This document shows, one piece after another, positions 52,616 to 60,440 of a DNA stretch of 64,000 nt. The position numbers and the translations under genes were made by a program. The notes beneath the pieces were generated by a model. That model worked only from the letters and a program-made list of their open reading frames with translations, did not search any database and was not told the DNA's origin. The stretch comes from Saccharothrix sp. ALI-22-I (GTDB taxonomy: Bacteria > Actinomycetota > Actinomycetes > Mycobacteriales > Pseudonocardiaceae). The DNA lies in the NCBI RefSeq assembly GCF_001984175.1, contig NZ_MTQP01000069.1, forward strand, positions 372,001 through 436,000. Direction: 5' to 3'. The stretch's first letter is position 1; every line of letters starts with the position of its first letter.

Positions 52616-53207
52616 CTGCGCTCGAACCTCCTCCACGGGTGTCCCTCGTGGACACTCCACGGAATGGGCTACCGCAGTCCGGTGGGGTCGATGCACCCCG
52701 ACCGACAAGTCACCCGATCGAGTTAGGCTGATGGTCGGCGCCGTCTTCCACGAGGTCGTGCAACCGGCCGCCGGCGAACCGACCGGGAACGCGCTCCACG
52801 AGACGACCCGGACGGTGCGGCTCGGGTACTGTCCGCGCACGGCTTCACGATCGTCCAATTGCGACACCTGCACCGGTACCCGCGGTTCACCACCGCGTTG
52901 GAGACGTGGGTGAGCCCGGTGGCACGCTTCCGCCCGCGTACCAGGTCCGACTGCGAAGTCCTGATAGGACTCTACGAGGAGCACGGGGTTGGGCGTGCTC
53001 GACGAGATGGCCCGGACCGAGGGCTGGACGACCGGGAGGACGACACGGCCGACCACACCCGGAGCGCGCTCCAGAGAGCCCTGCACCGGTACGCGTAGAC
53101 CCCACCGACTGCCCGGACGGCACTGTCACAGGCAAGTCGGAGGTCGAGACGCGGTACTGCGAAGACCCGACGTGGTCGACGGCGAGGGGGCCGCCTGCCG
53201 ACGCGGG
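52616..53207. other. 592-bp gap without a supported gene
   Basis: No frame on either strand has a ribosome site plus recognisable homology. A plus-strand frame around 52850-53098 (YPRFTTALETW, then SDCEVLIGLYEEH) has some protein-like character but no acceptable start. The stretch may hold a decayed gene and the promoter of the antitoxin-family gene. Confidence 0.5.
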
Positions 53208-53411
53208 TCAGACCAGCTGGACCGAAGTGGCCTGCGGACCCTTGGCGCCCTCGCCGATCTCGAACTGGACCGCCTGGTTGTCGGCGAGGCCGTTGTGGCC
53301 GTAGTCCTTGATCTGCGTGTAGTGCACGAAGAGATCGGCGCCGCCACCCTCGGGGGTGATGAAGCCGAAGCCCTTGGCGCCGCTGAACCACTTGACGGTT
53401 CCCTGGGTCAT
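53208..53411 (-). CDS. Cold-shock domain protein (CspA family)
   Basis: This 67-residue protein is a single cold-shock domain: GTVKWFSGAKGFGFI and DLFVHYTQI carry the RNP1 and RNP2 nucleic-acid-binding motifs (FGFI, FVHY). It binds single-stranded RNA/DNA and acts as an RNA chaperone. Its ATG overlaps the stop of the upstream 103-aa gene in ATGA, so it is translated as the second gene of a pair. Confidence 0.96.
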   Translation of the reverse strand: MTQGTVKWFSGAKGFGFITPEGGGADLFVHYTQIKDYGHNGLADNQAVQFEIGEGAKGPQATSVQLV

Positions 53412-53719
53412 TCGCGTACTCCTGCCTGGTAGGCCGCGTCCGGCGCGTCCTGGTAGCTGTAGTCGGGCACGCGCTGCTCGGGGGCGCGCTGATCCTGCGC
53501 CCGCTCGTTCTGCGTGCGCACGGGGGCGTTGCCCGCCGGCGGGTCGGGCAGGCCGAGCATGAGGAGCAGCTCACGGCAGTCGTTCGCGTCGACCGAGTTG
53601 TCCGCGACGGTGCGGGCAGCCTGGCTGCGCTGGACGTTCTCGGCCCTGTCGGCCGCTGCGCGCGCGTCGGCGAAACCCACCGCGGCACCCTGTGATCGGC
53701 CAGATCTGGTCTGCGTCAT
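53408..53719 (-). CDS. Uncharacterised protein coupled to the cold-shock gene
   Basis: This 103-residue protein opens MTQTRSGRSQGAAVGFADAR, has a helical DCRELLLMLGLPDPPAG segment and ends in a charged, Gln/Arg/Asp-rich disordered tail (RAQDQRAPEQRVPDYSYQDA). A GGGGA site precedes the ATG. The ATGA overlap with the csp gene means the ribosome probably reinitiates to make the cold-shock protein. The homology is unknown to me. Confidence 0.7.
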   Translation of the reverse strand: MTQTRSGRSQGAAVGFADARAAADRAENVQRSQAARTVADNSVDANDCRELLLMLGLPDPPAGNAPVRTQNERAQDQRAPEQRVPDYSYQDAPDAAYQAGVRE

Positions 53720-53994
53720 GAGGACCCCGTCTCCCCTGCCTGCGGGACCGGACCACGCCGACGGCGGACATCGTCCCGCGCGCTGGAGTCGTCGTTCGGT
53801 TCGGCGTGCCCGCGGGCCGAGGGGGTAGAAGATGTGAACGGATTTTCCGGCGACAAGCCGGTGCTCCCGTCCCCGGCCCCAGAAGTACGGCCGGACTGGA
53901 TCGGGGACCGCGCCGGCCTCGTGCCGACAGCTCGTGCCCCAACCTGGCGAAGTGTACTCCACCAGCACCTCATCACACGAAGTACGGTTCCGGT

Positions 53995-54222
53995 ATGTCG
54001 GAAAATGCGGATGGCCCCGTGCTCGCGCCCACTCTGGTCGGGTGGCTGAAGGCGCGCGAGGAGACCGGGCAGCACCTGGCCACGGCGACGCCCCCGATCG
54101 ACGCGGGGTGGGTGCAGCGCCTGGCCGACCTGCTGGCCACCGAGCGGTCGTGGCAGGACCAGTACACCGAACTGATCGCGCTGGGCAGTCCGGGCAACCG
54201 GTTCCCGTCGTCCAACCGTTGA
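53995..54222 (+). CDS. Small hypothetical protein
   Basis: This is a 75-residue protein: MSENADGPVLAPTLVGWLKA, REETGQHLATATPPIDAGWV, QRLADLLATERSWQDQYTEL and a short tail. It seems to be an all-helical soluble protein without known motif. It is divergent from the csp unit. The 275-bp spacer before it must contain both promoters. Reading-frame statistics and the sensible start support it, but no function can be given. Confidence 0.55.
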   Translation: MSENADGPVLAPTLVGWLKAREETGQHLATATPPIDAGWVQRLADLLATERSWQDQYTELIALGSPGNRFPSSNR

Positions 54223-54333
54223 CCATGGTCGGTGTTTAACCAACCGCACGCTCCCGTAGTCAACTATTGCCAAGGGCTGTCGGTTGGCGCTTGACTGATT
54301 TCGATTCCAGTCCAGCGTCGACCGGAGGTGGAT

Positions 54334-55185
54334 GTGGTCAACATCAGAGGCGCCGCAGTGGCCGCTGTGGTGATCGGGTGGATCGGCCTGGCGGTCCCCG
54401 CCGGCGCCATGCCGTCGGCACCGCCGCAGGCCGTGGCGCTGCCGACGGCCAACATGGAAGCCGTGCTCAAGGCCGCGCAGATCGATCCGCGCCGGGCCGA
54501 CACGGCCATCACGACGGGCAGCGGCCCCAGCGTCCTGCTCGTCGAACGGGCGCTCGTCGCGAAGGGCTTGTTGTCCTCGACCTACGTGGACGGGCACTTC
54601 GGCACCAGCACCATCTCCGCCTACGCGGCGTACCAGCGGTCGCTGGGTTACACCGGGCTCGACGCGTCCGGCATGCCCGGACCGACCTCGCTGCGGCTGC
54701 TGGGCGAGACGACCTACACGGTCACCAACGCGGTGTCGGCGGGCAGCAAGGTCACCTACCACGGCAAGCTCATGAACACCCGCACCAAGGCCATGCTGGT
54801 CGAGGCGGAACGGCTGCTGGGCATGTCGTTGGGCGTCACCCAGGGCTCCTACAATCCCGGCGGCGTGGCCGGATCGGCCGGCACCCACGACGGCGGCGGC
54901 GCGTTGGACATCTCCGTGTCCGGCATGACGACGACCACCCGCACGAACGTGGCCAGGGTGATGCGGCAGGTCGGGTTCGCGGCCTGGGTCCGCACGCCGG
55001 CGCAGGGCGACTGGGGCTACCACATCCACGCCATCGCGCTCGCCGACCCGGACCTGTCCAGCGGCGCCCGCAACCAGGCGGGCGACTACTACCTGGGCTA
55101 CAACGGGCTCGCCAACCGCGGCGCCGACGACGGGCCGGCGGTCAGCCCGAAGCGGACGTGGGAGGAATACCAGCGTTCGCTCTAG
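54334..55185 (+). CDS. Secreted peptidoglycan-binding protein with M15-like peptidase domain
   Basis: This protein of about 283 aa has a signal peptide (VAAVVIGWIGLAVPAGAM), a PG_binding_1-type domain at about residues 55-125 (VLLVERALVAKGLL, then DGHFGTSTISAYAAYQRSLG), and a C-terminal D,D-peptidase-like domain. In the latter GTHDGGGALDIS and GYHIHAI supply the His, Asp and His positions of the zinc site of M15/VanY-like enzymes. It probably trims cell-wall peptides outside the membrane. GTG 54334 has GGAGG five bases upstream. Monocistronic. Confidence 0.78.
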   Translation: MVNIRGAAVAAVVIGWIGLAVPAGAMPSAPPQAVALPTANMEAVLKAAQIDPRRADTAITTGSGPSVLLVERALVAKGLLSSTYVDGHFGTSTISAYAAYQRSLGYTGLDASGMPGPTSLRLLGETTYTVTNAVSAGSKVTYHGKLMNTRTKAMLVEAERLLGMSLGVTQGSYNPGGVAGSAGTHDGGGALDISVSGMTTTTRTNVARVMRQVGFAAWVRTPAQGDWGYHIHAIALADPDLSSGARNQAGDYYLGYNGLANRGADDGPAVSPKRTWEEYQRSL

Positions 55186-55243
55186 GCGATTCGGCGGCCA
55201 TCGGGCTCTACGATGGTCCGATGGCCGTCCGATCGGGGTCTCG

Positions 55244-56233
55244 ATGAGCAACGTGGAAACCGACCCGTCCGAGCTGGTCTGTGAGAGCGCGTCCGGTGTC
55301 GCCGCGGTCGAGGTGCTGGACCCGCGCGACGTCCCGTTGGGCGGGCCGCGGGCGATGTCCGTGCGGCGCACGTTGCCGCAGCGGTCGCGGTCCATGATCG
55401 GCGCGTGGTGCTTCGCCGACCACTACGGGCCCGACGACGTCTCGCTCAGCGGCGGGATGGACGTCGCGCCGCACCCGCACACCGGGCTCCAGACGGCTTC
55501 GTGGCTGTTCAGCGGCGAGATCGAGCACCGCGACAGCCTGGGCGTGCACGCGCTCGTGCGGCCGGGCGAGCTGAACCTGATGACCGCCGGGCACGGTATC
55601 TGCCACTCGGAGGTCTCGACCCCGGACACGACCGTGCTGCACGGCGTGCAGCTGTGGATCGCGCTGCCCGACGCCCACCGGGACGCGCCGCGCGACTTCC
55701 AGCACTACGTGCCCGGTGCGGTGGCGTTGGCCGGTGCGACGGTCCGGGTGTTCCTCGGCACGGTCGCGGGCGAGACGTCGCCGGTGCGCACGTTCACGCC
55801 GTTGGTGGGCGCGGAACTCGTGCTCGAACCCGGCGCGCGGCTGGTGCTCGACGTCGACACGGCGTTCGAGCACGGCGTGCTGGTGGACGCCGGCGCGGTG
55901 GAACTCGCGGGCACGCCGCTCGCGCGGGGGACGCTCGGTTACGTCGGCGCGGGTGCGGCCGAACTGCACCTGGCCAACGTCGCCGACACCCCGGCGCGGG
56001 TGGTCCTGCTCGGCGGCGAACCGCTCGGCGAGGACCTGGTCATGTGGTGGAACTTCGTCGGCCGCAGCCACGACGAGATCGTCCGGTTCCGCGACCAGTG
56101 GCAGGCGGAGGCGGAACGGTTCGGCCGGGTCGAGGGCTACCCCGGCGACCGCCTACCCGCCCCGCCGCTACCGATGGGCCGCCTCCGACCGCGCGGCAAC
56201 CCGCGAACCCCGGTGACCCCGCTCGACGCCTGA
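55244..56233 (+). CDS. Pirin-family protein
   Basis: This 329-residue two-cupin protein contains APHPHTGLQTASWLFSGEIEH and GHGICHSE, the His/His/His/Glu metal site of pirins. The C-terminal cupin and the SHDEIVRFRDQW motif are also typical. Bacterial pirins are metal-dependent quercetinase-like enzymes or redox-sensitive regulators of metabolic enzymes. The first 30 residues are longer than in many members. It lies between a cell-wall gene and ynfA with no operon partner. Confidence 0.93.
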   Translation: MSNVETDPSELVCESASGVAAVEVLDPRDVPLGGPRAMSVRRTLPQRSRSMIGAWCFADHYGPDDVSLSGGMDVAPHPHTGLQTASWLFSGEIEHRDSLGVHALVRPGELNLMTAGHGICHSEVSTPDTTVLHGVQLWIALPDAHRDAPRDFQHYVPGAVALAGATVRVFLGTVAGETSPVRTFTPLVGAELVLEPGARLVLDVDTAFEHGVLVDAGAVELAGTPLARGTLGYVGAGAAELHLANVADTPARVVLLGGEPLGEDLVMWWNFVGRSHDEIVRFRDQWQAEAERFGRVEGYPGDRLPAPPLPMGRLRPRGNPRTPVTPLDA

Positions 56234-56295
56234 GGCCGTTCGCGCGGCCACCCGGTGGACACCCGAGCCGTGCCGATGAGCGGGGTTGAGCGCCT

Positions 56296-56628
56296 TCACG
56301 GGCGCGGGGCGTACATGATCACGGCCACGCCGACCAGGCAGATCGCCGCGCCGACGTAGTCCCACCGGTCGGGCCGGAACTTGTCCACGACCACGCCCCA
56401 GGCGAGCGATCCGGCCACGAACACCCCGCCGTACGCGGCGAGGATGCGGCCGAAGTGCGCGTCGGGCTGCAACGTCGCCACGAACCCGTACAGGCCGAGC
56501 GACACCACGCCGGCGCCGATCCACAGCAGGCCCCGGTGCTCGCGCACGCCCTGCCAGACCAGCCACGCGCCGCCGATCTCGGCGAACGCGGCCAGCGCGA
56601 ACAACACCAGCGAGCGCACCACGGTCAT
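56296..56628 (-). CDS. YnfA/UPF0060-family membrane protein
   Basis: This is a 110-residue protein with four transmembrane helices: LVLFALAAFAEIGGAWLVWQ, GLLWIGAGVVSLGLYGFVAT, RILAAYGGVFVAGSLAWGV and YVGAAICLVGVAVIMYAP. These match UPF0060/YnfA, an SMR-like transporter family. Family members are linked to drug and metal export; the substrate here is unknown. Start ATG 56628. Its upstream side abuts the methyltransferase remnant. Confidence 0.93.
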   Translation of the reverse strand: MTVVRSLVLFALAAFAEIGGAWLVWQGVREHRGLLWIGAGVVSLGLYGFVATLQPDAHFGRILAAYGGVFVAGSLAWGVVVDKFRPDRWDYVGAAICLVGVAVIMYAPRP

Positions 56629-56679
56629 GATCGCGACGATAACCCGCCCACCGGACCGCTTGACGACACGCACCGCGGT

Positions 56680-57128
56680 GCGCTGCGCCCCGGTGGGCGG
56701 CTGGCGTTCCTGTCGATGCGGGACTTCGGCCACCTCGGTGACGTGTTCGCGGTCCTGGGCGACCGGCCGAAGTACTCCGACTCCGGGCCGTTGTCGCTGT
56801 CCGACCCGGCCGTGATCGACCGCGTGCTCACCGGGGCCGGCTTCACCGACGTCAAGGCCGAGGCGGTGGACGCGGACCAGGTGTGGGGCCGTGACATCGC
56901 GGACGCGACGGACTTCATCATGGGCTGGGGACCGGTGCGGTTCGCCCTGCGCGACGTCTCACCGCCCGCGGTGGACGAACTCCGGGAAGCCGCGGCCAGG
57001 TCATCGGCGCGTGCCACGAGCTGGTACTCCCCCGGCTCTACCGGGGCACGTCGACGCCGGTGGAGGTGCCGCCGGGCTACGTCGAGGCGCTGGTGAGGAC
57101 TGTCCTGAACGGCATCACACCGCGCTAG
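56680..57128 (+). pseudogene. 3' fragment of a SAM-dependent methyltransferase, frameshifted
   Basis: The frame opens at once with ALRPGGRLAFLSMRDFG, the last beta strands of a class I methyltransferase, and continues with DPAVIDRVLTGAGFTDV. Near 56997 a -1 frame change is needed to join the ending CHELVLPRLYRGTSTPVEVP and the stop at 57126. The SAM-binding N-terminus is lost. It is a decayed fragment. Confidence 0.75.
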
Positions 57129-57192
57129 CCGTGCCGATCAAACGGCCGTGGTGGCCCGCCGAACGGATCGGCGGGCCACCACGGGAGAGCGA

Positions 57193-57579
57193 TCAGCTAC
57201 ACGTGCGGTAGTTGTAGCCCGCGAGCCGATGCACGCCGTCCTCGTAGAACCCGAACCTACCGTCATCGTCGAAGGTGATCACGGCGTCGTGCTCCGAGCC
57301 GTCGTAATACCACGCCCGCTCCTGGTCCGACTTGAGTTTGGCATCCGCCTTCTTGAAGGCGTTGATACCGACCTTCCCGTCGTGCGGCAGGGCTCGGTCT
57401 GCCTCCCACTGCAAGGTCGCACTCGCCGTGCCACCGCCGAAGATGCCGTCGATCCCGTCGTTGGTGAGGTAACCGTCGGCCCACAGGATCTTCTGCCACA
57501 GACAGGTCGCGTTGGAGTACGCGTGCTCGCTGGTCGACAGGTCGCCCTCGTCCTGCCAGCGGTAGCCGGCCGTATGCAC
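57193..57579 (-). pseudogene. Truncated secreted peptidoglycan-binding-like protein
   Basis: Reading from 57579, HTAGYRWQDEGDLSTSEHAY is followed by CLWQKILWADGYLTNDGIDG and GIFGGGTASATLQWEADRAL, which is the PG_binding_1 pattern. A C-terminal region rich in Gly, Tyr and Asp ends YNYRTCS. Upstream in frame is an Ala/Ser/Cys stretch like the end of a signal peptide, but it is cut by a TAG about 60 bases before the GTG. No signal peptide and no ribosome site remain. It is probably a 5'-truncated gene; a short active product is possible. Confidence 0.55.
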
Positions 57580-57607
57580 GCAGGCCCGCCCGCTGTGAGT
57601 CCCGCTT

Positions 57608-57840
57608 GCGGCAGCGCTGCGGCAGGTACTCGACTTCTACACCCACACCGCGTACGGCACCGCTCTCCTCCTGGGCCCCCACCGCCACCCCATCGAGCTC
57701 GACCCACCCTCACCTGCCTCCCGCGTCCACCCGCTGCCCGACATCCCGGCGGCGATGGCCTGGCTCGACACCGAACACCCAACCTGCTCGCCTGGACCGG
57801 ATTCCGGACGGCGTGGAAACCTTCATCCGGCAACGTGCCG
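57608..57840 (+). pseudogene. Fragment of an AfsR/SARP-type regulator
   Basis: The plus strand reads ALRQVLDFYTHTAYGTALLL, then GPHRHPIELDPPSPASRVHP and IPAAMAWLDTEHP, a passage typical of the C-terminal TPR region of AfsR-like NB-ARC regulators. After HP a single missing base must be restored to continue as NLLAWTGFR. Both ends are missing. It is a remnant and overlaps nothing functional. Confidence 0.65.
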
Positions 57841-57858
57841 GATGAGGGCGACACCGGT

Positions 57859-58626
57859 TCAGTGGTGGGCGGCCAGGGCGCGGCCGATGAAGTGGGCGCT
57901 CAGCGTGGCGAAGATGTACGCCTGCAGGACCTGGATCAGGGCTTCGAGCATGGTGATGCCGATCGCCAGCGCGAAACTGACCGCGGCCAGCGGTTTCAGC
58001 AGTGGAGCGGCTTCGAGGAGCAGGAATTCGCCGCCCAGCACGAAGACCATGACCAGCAGGTGGCCGGCGAACATCGCGGCGAACACCCGGATCGCCAGGT
58101 TCACCGGGTCGAAGAAGAACTTGAGGACGACCTCGGTGGGGATGAGCAGCAGCCACAGCACCGGTTTCGGCACGTCCGGGATGACGAACTGGTTGCGCAG
58201 GTAGCCGACCAGGCCGTGCCGCCTGATGCCGACGAAGTGGTAGAGCGGGAACACGACCAGCAGCGCGACCGCGGCGGGGAAGCCGATGTGCGCCATGGTC
58301 GGGAACTGCACCAGCGGCACGATGCCGAAGATGTTGTTCACCAGCACGAAGGTGAACAGGGACAGGATGAACGGCACGTACGGGCGGAAATCGTTCGCGC
58401 CGATCTGTTCGCGGGCGATGGAATTGCGGCCGAAGTCGTAGACCGACTCGGCGGCGAACTGCCACCTGCTCGGCACCAGCTTGAGGTTGCGGCTCGTGAT
58501 CAGGAAGAACGTCGAGATGATCACCACCGACAGCACGACGAGGACCATCGGTTTGGTCACCCCGCCGAAGATCGCCGGCGGGAAGAAATCCGCCGGACCC
58601 GGCGGTGTGAAGGTGTTGTCGGCCAT
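57859..58626 (-). CDS. atpB: F-type ATP synthase subunit a, isolated copy
   Basis: This is a 255-residue integral membrane protein with five or six helices. The proton-channel helix DPVNLAIRVFAAMFAGHLLV has the essential Arg in the expected place, and the last helix ALIQVLQAYIFATLSAHFIG matches the family. The N-terminus (FTPPGPADFFPPAIFGG) and FRPYVPFILSLFTFVLVNNI are also typical. Normal atpB genes lead the atpBEFHAGDC operon, but here neither subunit c nor any other ATP-synthase gene follows. The copy must be a paralogue or a displaced gene. Start ATG 58626; intact. Confidence 0.93.
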   Translation of the reverse strand: MADNTFTPPGPADFFPPAIFGGVTKPMVLVVLSVVIISTFFLITSRNLKLVPSRWQFAAESVYDFGRNSIAREQIGANDFRPYVPFILSLFTFVLVNNIFGIVPLVQFPTMAHIGFPAAVALLVVFPLYHFVGIRRHGLVGYLRNQFVIPDVPKPVLWLLLIPTEVVLKFFFDPVNLAIRVFAAMFAGHLLVMVFVLGGEFLLLEAAPLLKPLAAVSFALAIGITMLEALIQVLQAYIFATLSAHFIGRALAAHH

Positions 58627-58719
58627 GGGCGCCCCCCGTCCAAGGTCTTGCGTTCGACCCTAGCGGAACCCCGCGGTCGTGAACACTGTGTTTCCACAGG
58701 TGCGCGGGAGGGAGTCGTC

Positions 58720-59382
58720 GTGGGGTTATGGAAGTCACGCCCGGAGCCGGAGCCGTTCGTGGACCGGCCGCAGGCACGGCTCGCGTTCATGCTCGCGGAG
58801 TACAACACCATCCGCACCGAGCTGGTGGCGGCGGTGTCGACGCAGCAGACCGTGATGACGTACGGGTTGGCCGCGATCGCGGTCATCTACTCGGGTCTGC
58901 TGGCGTCGTGGTCGAACGTGCCGGTGCGGACCGGGATTCTGAGCCTGGCGCCGGTGTTGCTGGTCTTCGTCTGGTTCGTCTGGTTCGGCGAGGTGCAGCG
59001 GTTGGGGCGGGCGCGGTGGTACCTGTGGGAGCTGGAGCAGAAGGTGAACGCGCTCCTGCGGCCCGAGCAGGACGTGCCGTCCGGGTCGGCGTTGCCCGCG
59101 TCCGACGTGCTGCACTGGGAGAGCTGGGTGCGCGGGCGGAACAAGTGGCGCACCAACGTGCACTCCCGCCCGGCCTACCACCTGGCCACCGGGCTGCTGT
59201 GCGGCACGGGCCTGGGCACCACGGTGTTGTCGGTGGTGTTGAGCCAGGTGTCGCGGCCGGGCGGCCCGTTGCAGGCGTTGGTGTTCGGTGGGGCGGCGCT
59301 GTTCCTGGCGCTGCTCTGGTACGCGTGGTTCGTGTTCCGGCGCCACCCGTTCATCGGCAACGGCAAGCCGATCAGCGACTGA
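58720..59382 (+). CDS. Membrane protein of unknown function
   Basis: This is a 220-residue protein with four predicted transmembrane helices in two pairs: MTYGLAAIAVIYSGLLASW, ILSLAPVLLVFVWFVWFG, LATGLLCGTGLGTTVLSVVL and ALVFGGAALFLALLWYAWFV. Between the pairs lies a soluble linker with WYLWELEQKVNALLRPEQD. GTG 58720 has GGGAG five bases upstream. It ends inside the ackA stop region of the opposite strand (11-base overlap). No family recognised. Confidence 0.65.
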   Translation: MGLWKSRPEPEPFVDRPQARLAFMLAEYNTIRTELVAAVSTQQTVMTYGLAAIAVIYSGLLASWSNVPVRTGILSLAPVLLVFVWFVWFGEVQRLGRARWYLWELEQKVNALLRPEQDVPSGSALPASDVLHWESWVRGRNKWRTNVHSRPAYHLATGLLCGTGLGTTVLSVVLSQVSRPGGPLQALVFGGAALFLALLWYAWFVFRRHPFIGNGKPISD

Positions 59383-60439
59383 GCGCCTGACGGGTGCCGT
59401 GTGCGATCTCCAGGTCCTCACGCGCGGTGACGACGAGGGTCCGGGCGCCGGCGTCCCGGCCGGTGATGTCGGTGTCGCCGTCCACGTGGTCGTTGCGGTC
59501 CGCGTCGATGGTGACGCCGAGGAAGCCGAGGCGTTCGGCGGCACGGCGGCGGACGGTCGCGGACTTCTCGCCGACGCCACCGGTGAACGCCAGCACGTCG
59601 AGGCCGCCGAGCGCGGCCGCCATGGCGGCGACGCCCGCCACCAACCGATGCGTGTAGACGTCCAGCGCCAGCACGGCGTCCGGCTCGTCGTTCGCCGCCG
59701 CGGTGTCGATCTCGCGCATGTCGCCGGTGCCGGCCAGAGCGGTGAGGCCGGAGCGCTCCTCCAGCGCGGTGGCGACCTCGTGCGGCGACAGGTTCTCGTG
59801 CTCTTCCAGCCACAGCACCAGACCGGGGTCCACCGTGCCCGACCTGGTGGCCATCACCAGGCCTTCCAGCGGCGTGAAGCCCATGGTGGTGTCGATGCTG
59901 CGGCCGTCGGCGATCGCGGTCAGGGACGCGCCCGCGCCGAGGTGGCAGGTGACGAGCCGCAGGCCGGGCGACAGCAGTTCGGCCACCCGCCGCGCGCAGT
60001 AGGCGTGGGAGAGGCCGTGGAAGCCGTAACGGCGGATCGCGTACCGGTCCCGCCACTGCTTCGGTACGGCGTAGGTGGCCGCGGCGGTGGGGATGGTGGT
60101 GTGGAACGCGGTGTCGAAGCACGCGACCGCCGGCACGTCCGGGAGCAGCTTGCCCACCGCGTCCAGGCCGGCCAGCGACTTCGGCTGGTGCAGCGGCGCG
60201 AGGGCGGTCAGGTCGAACAGCGCCCGGCGGACCAGCTCGTCGATCACGACCGGGTCGGTGAACCGGGTGCCGCCGTGGACCACCCGGTGGCCGACGGCGT
60301 CCGGCCTCGGCCAGTCTTCGAGGAAGCCGAGCTGCTCGACGTCCGGTTCGACGTCGGCGGTGCGCTCCACCGTGTCGTCGGCGGCCAGCAGCCGCAGCTT
60401 CAGGCTCGACGACCCTGCGTTGACCACCAGAATCCGCAC
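59372..60439 (-). CDS. ackA: Acetate kinase
   Basis: This 355-residue protein starts RILVVNAGSSSLKLRLL, the ASKHA/acetate kinase signature 1, and has RRYGFHGLSHAYCARRVAEL and LVTCHLGAGASLTAIADGRS with the catalytic residues. It is slightly shorter than the usual 395-400 residues. It makes ATP and acetate from acetyl phosphate. The GTG start lies one base after the phosphoketolase stop, so it takes the acetyl phosphate of that enzyme. Confidence 0.95.
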   Translation of the reverse strand: MRILVVNAGSSSLKLRLLAADDTVERTADVEPDVEQLGFLEDWPRPDAVGHRVVHGGTRFTDPVVIDELVRRALFDLTALAPLHQPKSLAGLDAVGKLLPDVPAVACFDTAFHTTIPTAAATYAVPKQWRDRYAIRRYGFHGLSHAYCARRVAELLSPGLRLVTCHLGAGASLTAIADGRSIDTTMGFTPLEGLVMATRSGTVDPGLVLWLEEHENLSPHEVATALEERSGLTALAGTGDMREIDTAAANDEPDAVLALDVYTHRLVAGVAAMAAALGGLDVLAFTGGVGEKSATVRRRAAERLGFLGVTIDADRNDHVDGDTDITGRDAGARTLVVTAREDLEIAHGTRQALSR

Positions 60440-60440
60440 G

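Noticed and set aside
52859..53098. Small plus-strand gene
   Set aside because: No ribosome site and no recognised homology; its neighbourhood has only a short protein-like stretch.
57148..58719. Long plus-strand frame joining 57148 to the membrane-protein gene
   Set aside because: It is antisense to atpB for most of its length; only the part from 58720 has a ribosome site and membrane helices.
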